Shown here: positions 1 through 12,900 of the stretch, piece after piece
Numbering within the stretch: the stretch's first letter is position 1
Layout of the letters: each line of letters begins with the position of its first letter
NCBI GenBank assembly: GCA_034766995.1
Contig: CM068322.1
Coordinates: 19,526,745-19,590,744, forward strand
Direction of reading: 5' to 3'
Source of the DNA: Acanthacorydalis orientalis
Taxonomy: Eukaryota; Arthropoda; Insecta; Megaloptera; Corydalidae
DNA length: 64,000 nt
Notes under the pieces: model-generated
Told to the model about the DNA's origin: nothing
The model's input: only the letters and a program-made list of their open reading frames with translations
The model's database searches: none
Position numbers and translations under genes: made by a program

Positions 1-1
1 A

Positions 2-1201
2 TTTAAATGTCAAAATTACCAAACAAATTTAATAGAATTCTGGTTTTTGGATATAATAACAGATTTTATATGGAGAATTCAAGATGATTTTGAGTTACCT
101 AATGATATTCAAAAAATAACATTGTCATGGTTAATATTTTTTATAAATATAATTAAAGGTAAGTATTTTTTTAAATATTTGTAGTATGAAATAATCAATT
201 TTTATCTTTTAAAGATACAGAACATAACTCGAGTAAAGATGAAGTATTTGAAATTCTTAAAGAAGCAGTTGTAATAGCTGGTAAATGTATGGATGAAGGT
301 GATCCTTTAATCCCAAATCCTTCCAAATTAGTAGAATTTATAACACCGAGTGCTAATGCAAGCAGCAGTAGTAGCATTAAAACAGATCAGTCTAAATTAT
401 CTCCTAAAACCAGTAATGATGACTATAGTGTTGAATACATTGAAATTGAAGGGAAGAATGAAAAGAAAATATATATAATAAGTTCATCTGAAGAAAGTTC
501 ATTACCATCAAAGGGCAACTGTAAGAAAATTTTATTTTATGATAAAATTGTAACTAGATTATTTTTGAAGTAATTTAATATTTAAATGATCAGAGTTAAT
601 TTAATATAAAGGTATCAATGAGTGAAATTGCTGTTCGATCAAAAGAATTTTTTTATTACATTTTTAAAATATGTTTTAGAATTGTTGGTTCTAGTAATAG
701 TAAAATATAATACATACGGATCATCATTTTAATATTTTTATCTTAAAATCAATGATTATTTTATTAACGGAAGTCGGACTACATTTTTTTACTCAAGGTT
801 TAAAGTATTTATAAAACAAATTATTATTATCAAGTATAACATAGTACATATCATGGTTTTAATATAAAATTTGAGTCACATATTATTGTTACTACACTTA
901 CAAAAAAACTTTATTAATAAGAAAGTTTTATCTTAGTGTCTATGTCAAGTTTTTCAAGTGGAAATGATACTGACAAGAATACAAACGAAAATTTAATTGC
1001 TAATAATGTAAATTTTATTAATACAAAAGTACTAGAATTACCTGACAACAAAAAAAAGTTTTCAGTTACAACTGAAGTTGATAGTGAAATTATACAAAAT
1101 GAAGAAATAGCTCAAAAATGTGAAAAAGCTATGCAATGTTTATTTGATTTTGTGTTTGAATAGTAAGATGAGATATTATAATACACAAATATATGTATGT
1201 A

Positions 1202-1254
<53 letters not shown>

Positions 1255-1267
1255 GTATAAATATGTG

Positions 1268-1299
<32 letters not shown>

Positions 1300-1570
1300 T
1301 ACACACAAATATACATAATGTTTATGTACACATATACTTTTTAGTTTTTACAATGATTTTCAATTCTACATTATAAAGTCTGTATTAACAAATCCTCCTA
1401 AATATAAAACCGAAAAATTAGACATCAACTGGCAATATCCAAAAACAAATAAACAAGCAGAAGCACAGGAGTTAGATGTAACTGTATCTTTACAAATTGA
1501 AGATCCATTTGAAATTGCTAAAAGAAAAATTAATGATAATAAAAAATATTTGTTTCCATTAAATAATTAA
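2..1570 (+). CDS. 3' part of an unrecognised multi-exon gene
   Basis: I do not recognise this protein. Four exons join in frame: 2-158 (runs off the left edge), 215-520, 937-1162 and 1345-1570, with stop TAA at 1568-1570. Donors read GTAAGT, GTAAGA and GTAAGA; acceptors end TTTTAAAG, TATCTTAG and CTTTTTAG. The junctions are in phases 1, 1 and 2, and the joined exons total 915 bases (304 codons plus stop) without an internal stop. The N-terminal part shown is hydrophobic and Leu/Ile-rich, suggesting helical repeats. Exon 2 ends in a Ser/Asp/Glu-rich, probably disordered stretch. The C-terminus is charged and ends near KKYLFPLNN. Intron 3 contains a (TA)n/(CA)n microsatellite. The 5' part lies outside the window. 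The exon structure is well supported by phase; the function is unknown. Confidence 0.65.
1189..1315. repeat. (TA)n/(TG)n/(CA)n microsatellite in an intron
   Basis: Alternating TA with short GTAT and CACA runs inside the last intron of the left-edge gene. It produces spurious open frames rich in Tyr/Ile, which are not genes. Confidence 0.9.
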
Positions 1571-1629
1571 ACTACAAATTAATTTTTACATTTATCATTT
1601 ATACATAAAATAAATAAATATAAATTACA

Positions 1630-2963
1630 TTAACTACAAATAAGTATTGCGCTGCTTAAAGGACCTGCGAGTACTTCTATTTTCTTATCCGAATGTTCTC
1701 TAATAATTATTGAAAATGACATCTCAGTCGAATGTTCAGAATCTTGCTTTTTTTGACCCAGTTGGCAATATTTGTTCCATCCAACTCCAAAAACAGTACC
1801 ATCTGCTAACAATATATAAACAAATCTTTGATATCATATAGTCATTAGATTATTTAAAAAAAAACTATTGTTCCTTTATACTCTAAACTACACCATCCAT
1901 AAGAGATATAAACAGTTTTGTTACATACTGGTAATACAGATGTTCATAAATACAAAAAAAAACTTACCTGTTAGAGCTATAGTATGAAAATTTCCACATG
2001 CCACTTTTTTTATAATTATATCTAGATTATTATTGAAATTAACCACTTGAGGTACTGCCATAACAGAAATAGATTCTTTTTCATTTTCTTCAAATTTTCT
2101 TTTTTTATCTGTAAGACTTTTGGGTTGTAATTTTGAAAATACAGACTGTTCTATGTTATTATTGTTAAATCCCAATTGACAATGCACATTCCATCCCCAT
2201 GTATAAAGATCTCCATTTTCGCTTATTACAGCTGTATGCCAACCACCTGCAGATATCTGTTTAATATTTATTCCACCAAGAGCTTCAACTAAACGAGGAT
2301 TAACTTCATTTTCAAGATTACCATGTCCTAACTGCCCTCGACTGAAATTTATTAAAAAAAATTATGTTTTTATTACGATTGTAAAAACTTATGTATCAAC
2401 CTTCCAATACCCCATGTGTAAATAGAACCGTTATTTGTTAAAAGTACTGCATGTTCTCTACCACACACTATATCTTTCACATTTAAATTATTTGTATTTA
2501 ACAATGAAGGAATATTATAAACTTTTCCATTTTTTGAAAGACCTATTGTCATTGTTTCTCCGCAATCAATTTTAGTAATAAAATCTTGTTCGTGAGCATA
2601 ATATTGATTAATTGTATCTGTATTAAGAAAATGTGGCACTGTTTGTAAAATAATAGGTATAATTTCGACATTTATTTTAAAAATATCTCCGTTATCAATT
2701 AAAATAAGTATTAATTTGTTGTTAGTAGACACTTGAACAATATTTCCAATATTTGGTATATCTAATTCAATTGTATCTAATTTTCCGTTTATAAAACCTT
2801 TCACAAATAATTTTTCTTTGCTAACAATTATATTAAAAGAATATGATAAACAATAGTGTATAATGTCATTAAATTTCAAAGGGGTGAACGTTTCAATGAT
2901 TGGCGTATCTGATTCGCTGTCGAATTGTTGATAAACATTTTGTCCTGCATAAAGGACCTTCAT
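1630..2963 (-). CDS. RCCD1: RCC1 domain-containing protein 1 (RCCD1-like)
   Basis: A predicted RCC1-type beta-propeller protein. Mammalian RCCD1 partners the JmjC protein KDM8/JMJD5 in chromatin and mitotic functions; the insect role is inferred. Three exons on the minus strand: 2963-2401 (563 b), 2341-1968 (374 b) and 1805-1630 (176 b), total 1113 b = 370 codons plus stop, close to the mammalian length. Junctions are phase 2 and phase 1, with donors GTTGAT and GTAAGT. The seen motifs are typical RCC1 blade signatures: GREHAVLLTNNGSIYTWG at the end of exon 1, SRGQLGHG at the start of exon 2, then AGGWHTAVISENGDLYTWGW, CGNFHTIALT across the exon 2/3 junction and VGWNKYCQLG in exon 3. SRGQLGHG followed by NPRLVEAL points to RCCD1 rather than RCC1. 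The gene ends 60 bp from the stop of the convergent left-edge gene and starts 140 bp from the divergent ARL3 ATG. Confidence 0.85.
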
Positions 2964-3103
2964 ATTATTGATTATTTAGGTTATTTGAACGTTAATCAGG
3001 TACACTGTGATATATACGCGAATGTTAAAATTACAATTTCACGGAAATTTAGGCAATTAAAATTTTAATTTCTTTTTGTGAAACATTCCAGTACAACAGT
3101 AAC
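2964..3103. promoter_or_regulatory. shared RCCD1/ARL3 bidirectional promoter region
   Basis: Only 140 bp separate the divergent start codons of RCCD1 (minus) and ARL3 (plus), so both 5' UTRs and core promoters must lie here or overlap the genes. The interval is AT-rich with no obvious single TATA box. Transcription start sites cannot be placed from sequence alone. Confidence 0.55.
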
Positions 3104-6100
3104 ATGGTAAGTAATAAAAATATTTTCTTTACTATTCAGTTTTTACATTTTCGTTTCCATTCAGTGTGTCTTAACCTCTAAATGTATAGTGTATGTATGA
3201 TTGACTCATGTCACTGTGAATGTCATTATTTGACATTTGAAGATACGCATTTATTTTGTATTGATTTTATTAATAATTAAGAAAATGTGAAGAATATTTA
3301 TTAAGTTTAAATTTTATTTTCAAGTGTACTGAAAATAAACGTATGGTTCACTTTAGCATTTCAATATTTAAAATCGAACTAATGGAATTGCAATTTCATT
3401 TCTTATTTTTTTTTCAATGCAGATAAGTATATTGGTTGAATACGGAATAGTATTTAATTATTACTATTATTAATTCATTTTCAGCGTAGTTCTTTTACTA
3501 AAAAACATTCAAAATACAAGCTACAAAGGTGATATGTGTATGATCCTTGTGTTTGTACATATCAAAACGGAACTGTTGATTATTTTAATTTAGTAAATCA
3601 GAACATGTATATTAATATACACATGCAAGATTAATATACACTTGTACAAATGAAAAATTTATATTACAAAAATTTAATATCAACTATTCAGTTCAGGTTT
3701 GGTTAAAAAACAAATCAAGTTAATTTTTTTTACTAAATCAAAATAGTAATAATAAAATAGTATTAAATATTTCCAAAAATTTATTTAAGCAGGTTAATTT
3801 GAACCAACTTCATTTTAAGAAACAATAATAATCAAATATATTAAAAAACATATGACTCTATTATAGTGGTCGAAATTAACTGCAAAACGGGTAAAATCAT
3901 ATATGCTTCTATCGATGCTATCTATCGATGTGCTCATATCGCACATCGATAGATGCGTCTTAAAATTATCTATCACGTGGTGTGCAATTCGATTCAATTA
4001 TTTTCCAGAAAGACCTAACTTGCTCACAAAACCTATTTTTGAACCAGTTTTTCGGCCATACGTATTCGAAATTAAATGCGAAACGGCTCATATCGCACAT
4101 CCTTAGATGCGTCTTAAAATTATCTATCACATGGAGTGAAATTCGATTCGATTATTTTCCAAAAAGACAAATTTGATCAAAAAACCCATTTTTCAAGCAG
4201 TTTTTTGGCCATAAATAGTCGAAATGAAATGCGAAACGGCTCATGTCGCACATCGATAGATGCGTCTTAAAAATATCTGTCACGTGGTGTGCAATTCGAT
4301 TCGATTATTTTCAAAAAGACCTAAGTTTGCTCAAAAAACCCATTTTTCAACCAGTTTTTCGGCCATAAGTAGTCGAAATTAAGTGCAAACGGCTCATATC
4401 GCACATCGTTTGATGCGTCTTAAAATTATCTATCGCGTGGTGTGCAATTCGATTCGATTATTTTTCAAAAAGACCTAATTTTGCTCAAAAAACCTATTTT
4501 TCAACCAGTTTTTCGGCCATAAGTAGTCGAAATTAAGTGCGAAACGGCTCATATCGCATATCGTTAGATGCGTCTTAAAATTATCTATCGCGTGGTGTGC
4601 AATTCGTTTCGATTATTTTCCAAAAAGACCTAACTTTGCTCAAAAAACCTATTTTTCAACCAATTTTTCGGCCATAAGTAGTCGAAATTAAGTGCGAAAC
4701 GGCTCATATCGCACATCGTTAGATGCGTTTTAAAATTATCTATCGCGTGGTGTGCAATTCGATTCGATTATCTTCCAAAAAAGCTTATTTTTGCCCGAAA
4801 AACCTATTTTTCAACTGGTTTTTCGGCCATAAGTAGTCGAAATTAAGTGCGAAACGGCTCATATCGCACATCGTTAGATGCGTTTTAAAATTATCTATCG
4901 CGTGGTGTGCAATTCGATTCGATTATCTTCCAAAAAAGCCTATTTTTGCCCGAAAAACCTATTTGTCAACCAGTTTTTCGGCCATAAATAGTCGAAATTA
5001 AGTGCGAAACGGCTCATATCGCACATCGTTAGATGCGTCTTAAAATTATCTATCACGTCGTGTGCAATTCGTTTCGATTATTTTCCAAAAAGACCTAACT
5101 TTGCTCAAAAAACCTATTTTTCAACAAATTTTTCGGCCATAAGTAGTCGAAATTAAGTGCGAAACGGCTCATATCGCACATCGTTAGATGCGTCTTAAAA
5201 TTATCTATCACGTCGTGTGCAATTCGTTTCGATTATTTTCCAAAAAGACCTAACTTTGCTCAAAAAACCTATTTTTCAACCAATTTTTCGGCCATAAGTA
5301 GTCGAAATTAAGTGCGAAACGGCTCATATCGCACATCGTTAGATGCGTTTTAAAATTATCTATCGCGTGGTGTGCAATTCGATTCGATTATCTTCCAAAA
5401 AAGCTTATTTTTGCCCGAAAAACCTATTTTTCAACTGGTTTTTCGGCCATAAGTAGTCGAAATTAAGTGCGAAACGGCTCATATCGCACATCGTTAGATG
5501 CGTCTTAAAATTATCTATCACGTCGTGTGCAATTCGTTTCGATTATTTTCCAAAAAGACCTAACTTTGCTCAAAAAACCTATTTTTCAACCAGTTTTTCG
5601 GCCATAAGTAGTCGAAATTAAGTGCGAAACGGCTCATATCGCACATCGTTAGATGCGTTTTAAAATTATCTATCGCGTGGTGTGCAATTCGTTTCGATTA
5701 TTTTCCAAAAAGACCTAACTTTGCTCAAAAAACCTATTTTTCAACCAATTTTTCGGCCATAAGTAGTCGAAATTAAGTGCGAAACGGCTCATATCGCACA
5801 TCGTTAGATGCGTTTTAAAATTATCTATCGCGTGGTGTGCAATTCGATTCGATTATTTTCCAAAAAGACCTAACTTTGCTCAAAAAACCTATTTTTCAAC
5901 CAATTTTTCGGCCATAAGTAGTCGAAATTAAGTGCGAAACGGCTCATATCGCATATCGTTAGATGCGTCTTAAAATTATCTATCGCGTGGTGTGCAATTC
6001 GTTTCGATTATTTTCCAAAAAGACCTAACTTTGCTCAAAAAACCTATTTTTCAACCAATTTTTCGGCCATAAGTAGTCGAAATTAAGTGCGAAACGGCTC

Positions 6101-9100
6101 ATATCGCACATCGTTAGATGCGTTTTAAAATTATCTATCGCGTGGTGTGCAATTCGATTCGATTATCTTCCAAAAAAGCTTATTTTTGCCCGAAAAACCT
6201 ATTTTTCAACTGGTTTTTCGGCCATAAGTAGTCGAAATTAAGTGCGAAACGGCTCATATCGCACATCGTTAGATGCGTCTTAAAATTATCTATCACGTCG
6301 TGTGCAATTCGTTTCGATTATTTTCCAAAAAGACCTAACTTTGCTCAAAAAACCTATTTTTCAACCAGTTTTTCGGCCATAAGTAGTCGAAATTAAGTGC
6401 GAAACGGCTCATATCGCACATCGTTAGATGCGTTTTAAAATTATCTATCGCGTGGTGTGCAATTCGTTTCGATTATTTTCCAAAAAGACCTAACTTTGCT
6501 CAAAAAACCTATTTTTCAACCAATTTTTCGGCCATAAGTAGTCGAAATTAAGTGCGAAACGGCTCATATCGCACATCGTTAGATGCGTTTTAAAATTATC
6601 TATCGCGTGGTGTGCAATTCGATTCGATTATTTTCCAAAAAGACCTAACTTTGCTCAAAAAACCTATTTTTCAACCAATTTTTCGGCCATAAGTAGTCGA
6701 AATTAAGTGCGAAACGGCTCATATCGCATATCGTTAGATGCGTCTTAAAATTATCTATCGCGTGGTGTGCAATTCGTTTCGATTATTTTCCAAAAAGACC
6801 TAACTTTGCTCAAAAAACCTATTTTTCAACCAATTTTTCGGCCATAAGTAGTCGAAATTAAGTGCGAAACGGCTCATATCGCACATCGTTAGATGCGTTT
6901 TAAAATTATCTATCGCGTGGTGTGCAATTCGATTCGATTATCTTCCAAAAAAGCTTATTTTTGCCCGAAAAACCTATTTTTCAACTGGTTTTTCGGCCAT
7001 AAGTAGTCGAAATTAAGTGCGAAACGGCTCATATCGCACATCGTTAGATGCGTCTTAAAATTATCTATCACGTCGTGTGCAATTCGTTTCGATTATTTTC
7101 CAAAAAGACCTAACTTTGCTCAAAAAACCTATTTTTCAACCAGTTTTTCGGCCATAAGTAGTCGAAATTAAGTGCGAAACGGCTCATATCGCACATCGTT
7201 AGATGCGTTTTAAAATTATCTATCGCGTGGTGTGCAATTCGTTTCGATTATTTTCCAAAAAGACCTAACTTTGCTCAAAAAACCTATTTTTCAACCAATT
7301 TTTCGGCCATAAGTAGTCGAAATTAAGTGCGAAACGGCTCATATCGCACATCGTTAGATGCGTTTTAAAATTATCTATCGCGTGGTGTGCAATTCGATTC
7401 GATTATTTTCCAAAAAGACCTAACTTTGCTCAAAAAACCTATTTTTCAACCAATTTTTCGGCCATAAGTAGTCGAAATTAAGTGCGAAACGGCTCATATC
7501 GCACATCGTTAGATGCGTTTTAAAATTATCTATCGCGTGGTGTGTAATTCGATTCGATTTTCTTCCAAAAAAGCCTATTTTTGCCCGAAAAACCTATTTG
7601 TCAACCAGTTTTTCGGCCATAAATAGTCGAAATTAAGTGCGAAACGGCTCACATCGCATATCGTTAGATGCGTCTTAAAATTATCTATCGCGTGGTGTGC
7701 AATTCGATTCGATTATCTTTCAAAAAAGCCTATTTTTGCCCGAAAAACCTATTTTTCAACTGGTTTTTCGGCCATAAGTAGTCGAAATTAAGTGCGAAAC
7801 GGCTCATATCGCACATCGTTAGATGCGTCTTAAAATTATCTATCACGTCGTGTGCAATTCGATTCGATTATTTTCCAAAAAGACCTAACTTTGCTCAAAA
7901 AACCTATTTTTCAACCAATTTTTCGGCCATAAGTAGTCGAAATTAAGTGCGAAACGGCTCATATCGCACATCGTTAGATGCGTCTTAAAATTATCTATCA
8001 CGTCGTGTGCAATTCGATTCGATTATTTTCCAAAAAGACCTAACTTTGCTCAAAAAACCTATTTTTCAACCAATTTTTCGGCCATAAGTAGTCGAAATTA
8101 AGTGCGAAACGGCTCATATCGCACATCGTTAGATGCGTCTTAAAATTATCTATCACGTCGTGTGCAATTCGATTCGATTATTTTCCAAAAAGACCTAACT
8201 TTGCTCAAAAAACCTATTTTTCAACCAGTTTTTCGGCCATAAGTAGTCGAAATTAAGTGCGAAACGGCTCATATCGCACATCGTTAGATGCGTTTTAAAA
8301 TTATCTATCGCGTGGTGTGCAATTCGTTTCGATTATTTTCCAAAAAGACCTAACTTTGCTCAAAAAACCTATTTTTCAACCAATTTTTCGGCCATAAGTA
8401 GTCGAAATTAAGTGCGAAACGGCTCATATCGCATATCGTTAGATGCGTCTTAAAATTATCTATCGCGTGGTGTGCAATTCGATTCGATTATCTTTCAAAA
8501 AAGCCTATTTTTGCCCGAAAAACCTATTTTTCAACTGGTTTTTCGGCCATAAGTAGTCGAAATTAAGTGCGAAACGGCTCATATCGCACATCGTTAGATG
8601 CGTCTTAAAATTATCTATCACGTCGTGTGCAATTCGTTTCGATTATTTTCCAAAAAGACCTAACTTTGCTCAAAAAACCTATTTTTCAACCAATTTTTCG
8701 GCCATAAGTAGTCGAAATTAAGTGCGAAACGGCTCATATCGCACATCGTTAGATGCGTTTTAAAATTATCTATCGCGTGGTGTGTAATTCGATTCGATTT
8801 TCTTCCAAAAAAGCCTATTTTTGCCCGAAAAACCTATTTGTCAACCAGTTTTTCGGCCATAAATAGTCGAAATTAAGTGCGAAACGGCTCACATCGCATA
8901 TCGTTAGATGCGTTTTAAAATTATCTATCGCGTGGTGTGCAATTCGATTCGATTATCTTTCAAAAAAGCCTATTTTTGCCCGAAAAACCTATTTTTCAAC
9001 TGGTTTTTCGGCCATAAGTAGTCGAAATTAAGTGCGAAACGGCTCATATCGCACATCGTTAGATGCGTCTTAAAATTATCTATCACGTCGTGTGCAATTC

Positions 9101-9879
9101 GTTTCGATTATTTTCCAAAAAGACCTAACTTTGCTCAAAAAACCTATTTTTCAACCAATTTTTCGGCCATAAGTAGTCGAAATTAAGTGCGAAACGGCTC
9201 ATATCGCACATCGTTAGATGCGATTTAAAATTATCTATCGCGTGGTGTGCAATTCGATTCGATTATCTTCCAAAAAAGCTTATTTTTGCCCGAAAAACCT
9301 ATTTTTCAACTGGTTTTTCGGTCATAAGTAGTCGAAATTAAGTGCGACACGGCTCATATCGCACATCGTTAGATGCGTCTTAAAATTATCTATCACGTCG
9401 TGTGCAATTCGTTTCGATTATTTTCCAAAAAGACCTAACTTTGCTCAAAAAACCTATTTTTCAACCAATTTTTCGGCCATAAGTAGTCGAAATTAAGTGC
9501 GAAACGGCTCATATCGCACATCGTTAGATGCGTTTTAAAATTATCTATCGCGTGGTGTGCAATTCGATTCGATTATCTTCCAAAAAAGCTTATTTTTGCC
9601 CGAAAAACCCATTTTTCAACCGGTTTTTTGGCCATAAGTAGTCGAAATTAAGTGCGAAACGGGTCATATCGCAAATCGTTAGATGCGTATTAATATTATC
9701 TATCACGTGGTGTCCAATTCGATTCGATTATTTACCAAAAAGACCTAATTTCGCCCGAAAAACCCATTTTTCAACCAGTTTTTCTGCCATAAGTAGTCGA
9801 AATTAAGTGCGAAACGACTCATATTGCACATCGTTAACTTATTATAATAACTAAATTTTTTTATCATTGGAAAGCACGT

Positions 9880-9933
<54 letters not shown>

Positions 9934-12900
9934 ATATATATACAAATTAATTTGCTTATATTCATATACGGTATACGGAAACTTTCAAATAAAGAGAGTG
10001 TAGCTGTTGCAACATAGCTTGTGTGTGCGCGCGGCCGTCCGTCCGTCCGTGTCCGTCCGTCCGTTCGTCCGTGTCCGTCCGTCCGTCCGTGTCCGTCCGT
10101 CCGTCCGTGTCCGTCCGTCCGTCCGTGTCCGTCCGTCCGTGTCCGTCCGTCCGTCCGTCCGTGTCCGTCCGTCCGTGTCCGTGTCCGTGTCATAAGTATT
10201 CGAACATAAGTGAGAAACGGCTCATATGCACATCGTTAACTTATTATAATAACTAATTGGTGGCTCGGTGGTTCGATCTGTGAAACGCGCGCGTTTGGTT
10301 CACAGATCGAATCCGTCCGTCCTGTCCGTGTCCGTGTCATAAGTATTCGAACATAAGTGCGAAACGGCTCATATGCACATCGTTAACTTATTATAATAAC
10401 TAAGTGGTGGCTCGGTGGTTCGATCTGTGAAACGCGCGCGTTTGGTTCACAGATCGAATCCGTCCGTCCGTCCGTCCGTCCGTCCGTCCGTCCGTCCGTC
10501 CGTCCGTCCGTCCGTCCGTCCGTCCGTCCGTCCGTCCGTCCGTCCGTCCGTCCGTCCGTCCGTCCGTCCGTCCGTCCGTCCGTCCGTCCGTCCGTCCGTC
10601 CGTCCGTCCGTCCGTCCGTCCGTCCGTCCGTCCGTCCGTCCGTCCGTCCGTCCGTCCGTCCGTCCGTCCGTCCGTCCGTCCGTCCGTCCGTCCGTCCGTC
10701 CGTCCGTCCGTCCGTCCGTCCGTCCGTCCGTCCGTCCGTCCGTCCGTCCGTCCGTCCGTCCGTCCGTCCGTCCGTCCGTCCGTCCGTCCGTCCGTCCGTC
10801 CGTCCGTCCGTCCGTCCGTCCGTCCGTCCGTCCGTCCGTCCGTCCGTCCGTCCGTCCGTCCGTCCGTCCGTCCGTCCGTCCGTCCGTCCGTCCGTCCGTC
10901 CGTCCGTCCGTCCGTCCGTGTCCGTGTCCGTGTCCGTGTCCGTGTCCGTGTCCGTGTCCGTGTCCGTGTCCGTGTCCGTGTCCGTGTCCGTGTCCGTGTC
11001 CGTGTCCGTGTCCGTGTCCGTGTCCGTGTCCGTGTCCGTGTCCGTGTCCGTGTCCGTGTCCGTGTCCGTGTCCGTGTCCGTGTCCGTGTCCGTGTCCGTG
11101 TCCGTGTCCGTGTCCGTGTCCGTGTCCGTGTCCGTGTCCGTGTCCGTGTCCGTGTCCGTGTCCGTGTCCGTGTCCGTGTCCGTGTCCGTGTCCGTGTCCG
11201 TGTCCGTGTCCGTGTCCGTGTCCGTGTCCGTGTCCGTGTCCGTGTCCGTGTCCGTGTCCGTGTCCGTGTCCGTGTCCGTGTCCGTGTCCGTGTCCGTGTC
11301 CGTGTCCGTGTCCGTGTCCGTGTCCGTGTCCGTGTCCGTGTCCGTGTCCGTGTCCGTGTCCGTGTCCGTGTCCGTGTCCGTGTCCGTGTCCGTGTCCGTG
11401 TCCGTGTCCGTGTCCGTGTCCGTGTCCGTGTCCGTGTCCGTGTCCGTGTCCGTGTCCGTGTCCGTGTCCGTGTCCGTGTCCGTGTCCGTGTCCGTGTCCG
11501 TGTCCGTGTCCGTGTCCGTGTCCGTGTCCGTGTCCGTGTCCGTGTCCGTGTCCGTGTCCGTGTCCGTGTCCGTGTCCGTGTCCGTGTCCGTGTCCGTGTC
11601 CGTGTCCGTGTCCGTGTCCGTGTCCGTGTCCGTGTCCGTGTCCGTGTCCGTGTCCGTGTCCGTGTCCGTGTCCGTGTCCGTGTCATAAGTATTCGAACAT
11701 AAGTGCGAAACGGCTCATATGCACATCGTTAACTTATTATAATAACTAAGTGGTGGCTCGGTGGTTCGATCTGTGAAACGCGCGCGTTTGGTTCACAGAT
11801 CGAGTCCGTCCGTCCGTGTGTCCGTGTGTCCGTGTGTCCGTGTGTCCGTGTCCGTGTCATAAGTATTCGAACATAAGTGCGAAACGGCTCATATGCACAT
11901 CGTTAACTTATTATAATAACTAAGTGGTGGCTCGGTGGTTCGATCTGTGAAACGCGCGCGTTTGGTTCACAGATCGAATCCGTCCGTCCGTGTCCGTGTC
12001 ATAAGTATTCGAACATAAGTGCGAAACGGCTCATATGCACATCGTTAACTTATTATAATAACTAAGTGGTGGCTCGGTGGTTCGATCTGTGAAACGCGCC
12101 CGTTTGGTTCACAGATCGAATCCGTCCGTCCGTCCGTCCGTCCGTCCGTCCGTCCGTCCGTCCGTCCGTCCGTCCGTCCGTCCGTCCGTCCGTCCGTCCG
12201 TCCGTCCGTCCGTCCGTCCGTCCGTCCGTCCGTCCGTCCGTCCGTCCGTCCGTCCGTCCGTCCGTCCGTCCGTCCGTCCGTCCGTCCGTCCGTCCGTCCG
12301 TCCGTCCGTCCGTCCGTCCGTCCGTCCGTCCGTCCGTCCGTCCGTCCGTCCGTCCGTCCGTCCGTCCGTCCGTCCGTCCGTCCGTCCGTCCGTCCGTCCG
12401 TCCGTCCGTCCGTCCGTCCGTCCGTCCGTCCGTCCGTCCGTCCGTCCGTCCGTCCGTCCGTCCGTCCGTCCGTGTCCGTGTCCGTGTCCGTGTCCGTGTC
12501 CGTGTCCGTGTCCGTGTCCGTGTCCGTGTCCGTGTCCGTGTCCGTGTCCGTGTCCGTGTCCGTGTCCGTGTCCGTGTCCGTGTCCGTGTCCGTGTCCGTG
12601 TCCGTGTCCGTGTCCGTGTCCGTGTCCGTGTCCGTGTCCGTGTCCGTGTCCGTGTCCGTGTCCGTGTCCGTGTCCGTGTCCGTGTCCGTGTCCGTGTCCG
12701 TGTCCGTGTCCGTGTCCGTGTCCGTGTCCGTGTCCGTGTCCGTGTCCGTGTCCGTGTCCGTGTCCGTGTCCGTGTCCGTGTCCGTGTCCGTGTCCGTGTC
12801 CGTGTCCGTGTCCGTGTCCGTGTCCGTGTCCGTGTCCGTGTCCGTGTCCGTGTCCGTGTCCGTGTCCGTGTCCGTGTCCGTGTCCGTGTCCGTGTCCGTG

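Noticed and set aside
10257..10313. tRNA or tRNA-derived element in the cruciform block
   Set aside because: GATCGAATCC resembles a B box, but no A box, acceptor stem or cloverleaf can be formed; the inverted repeat explains the sequence.
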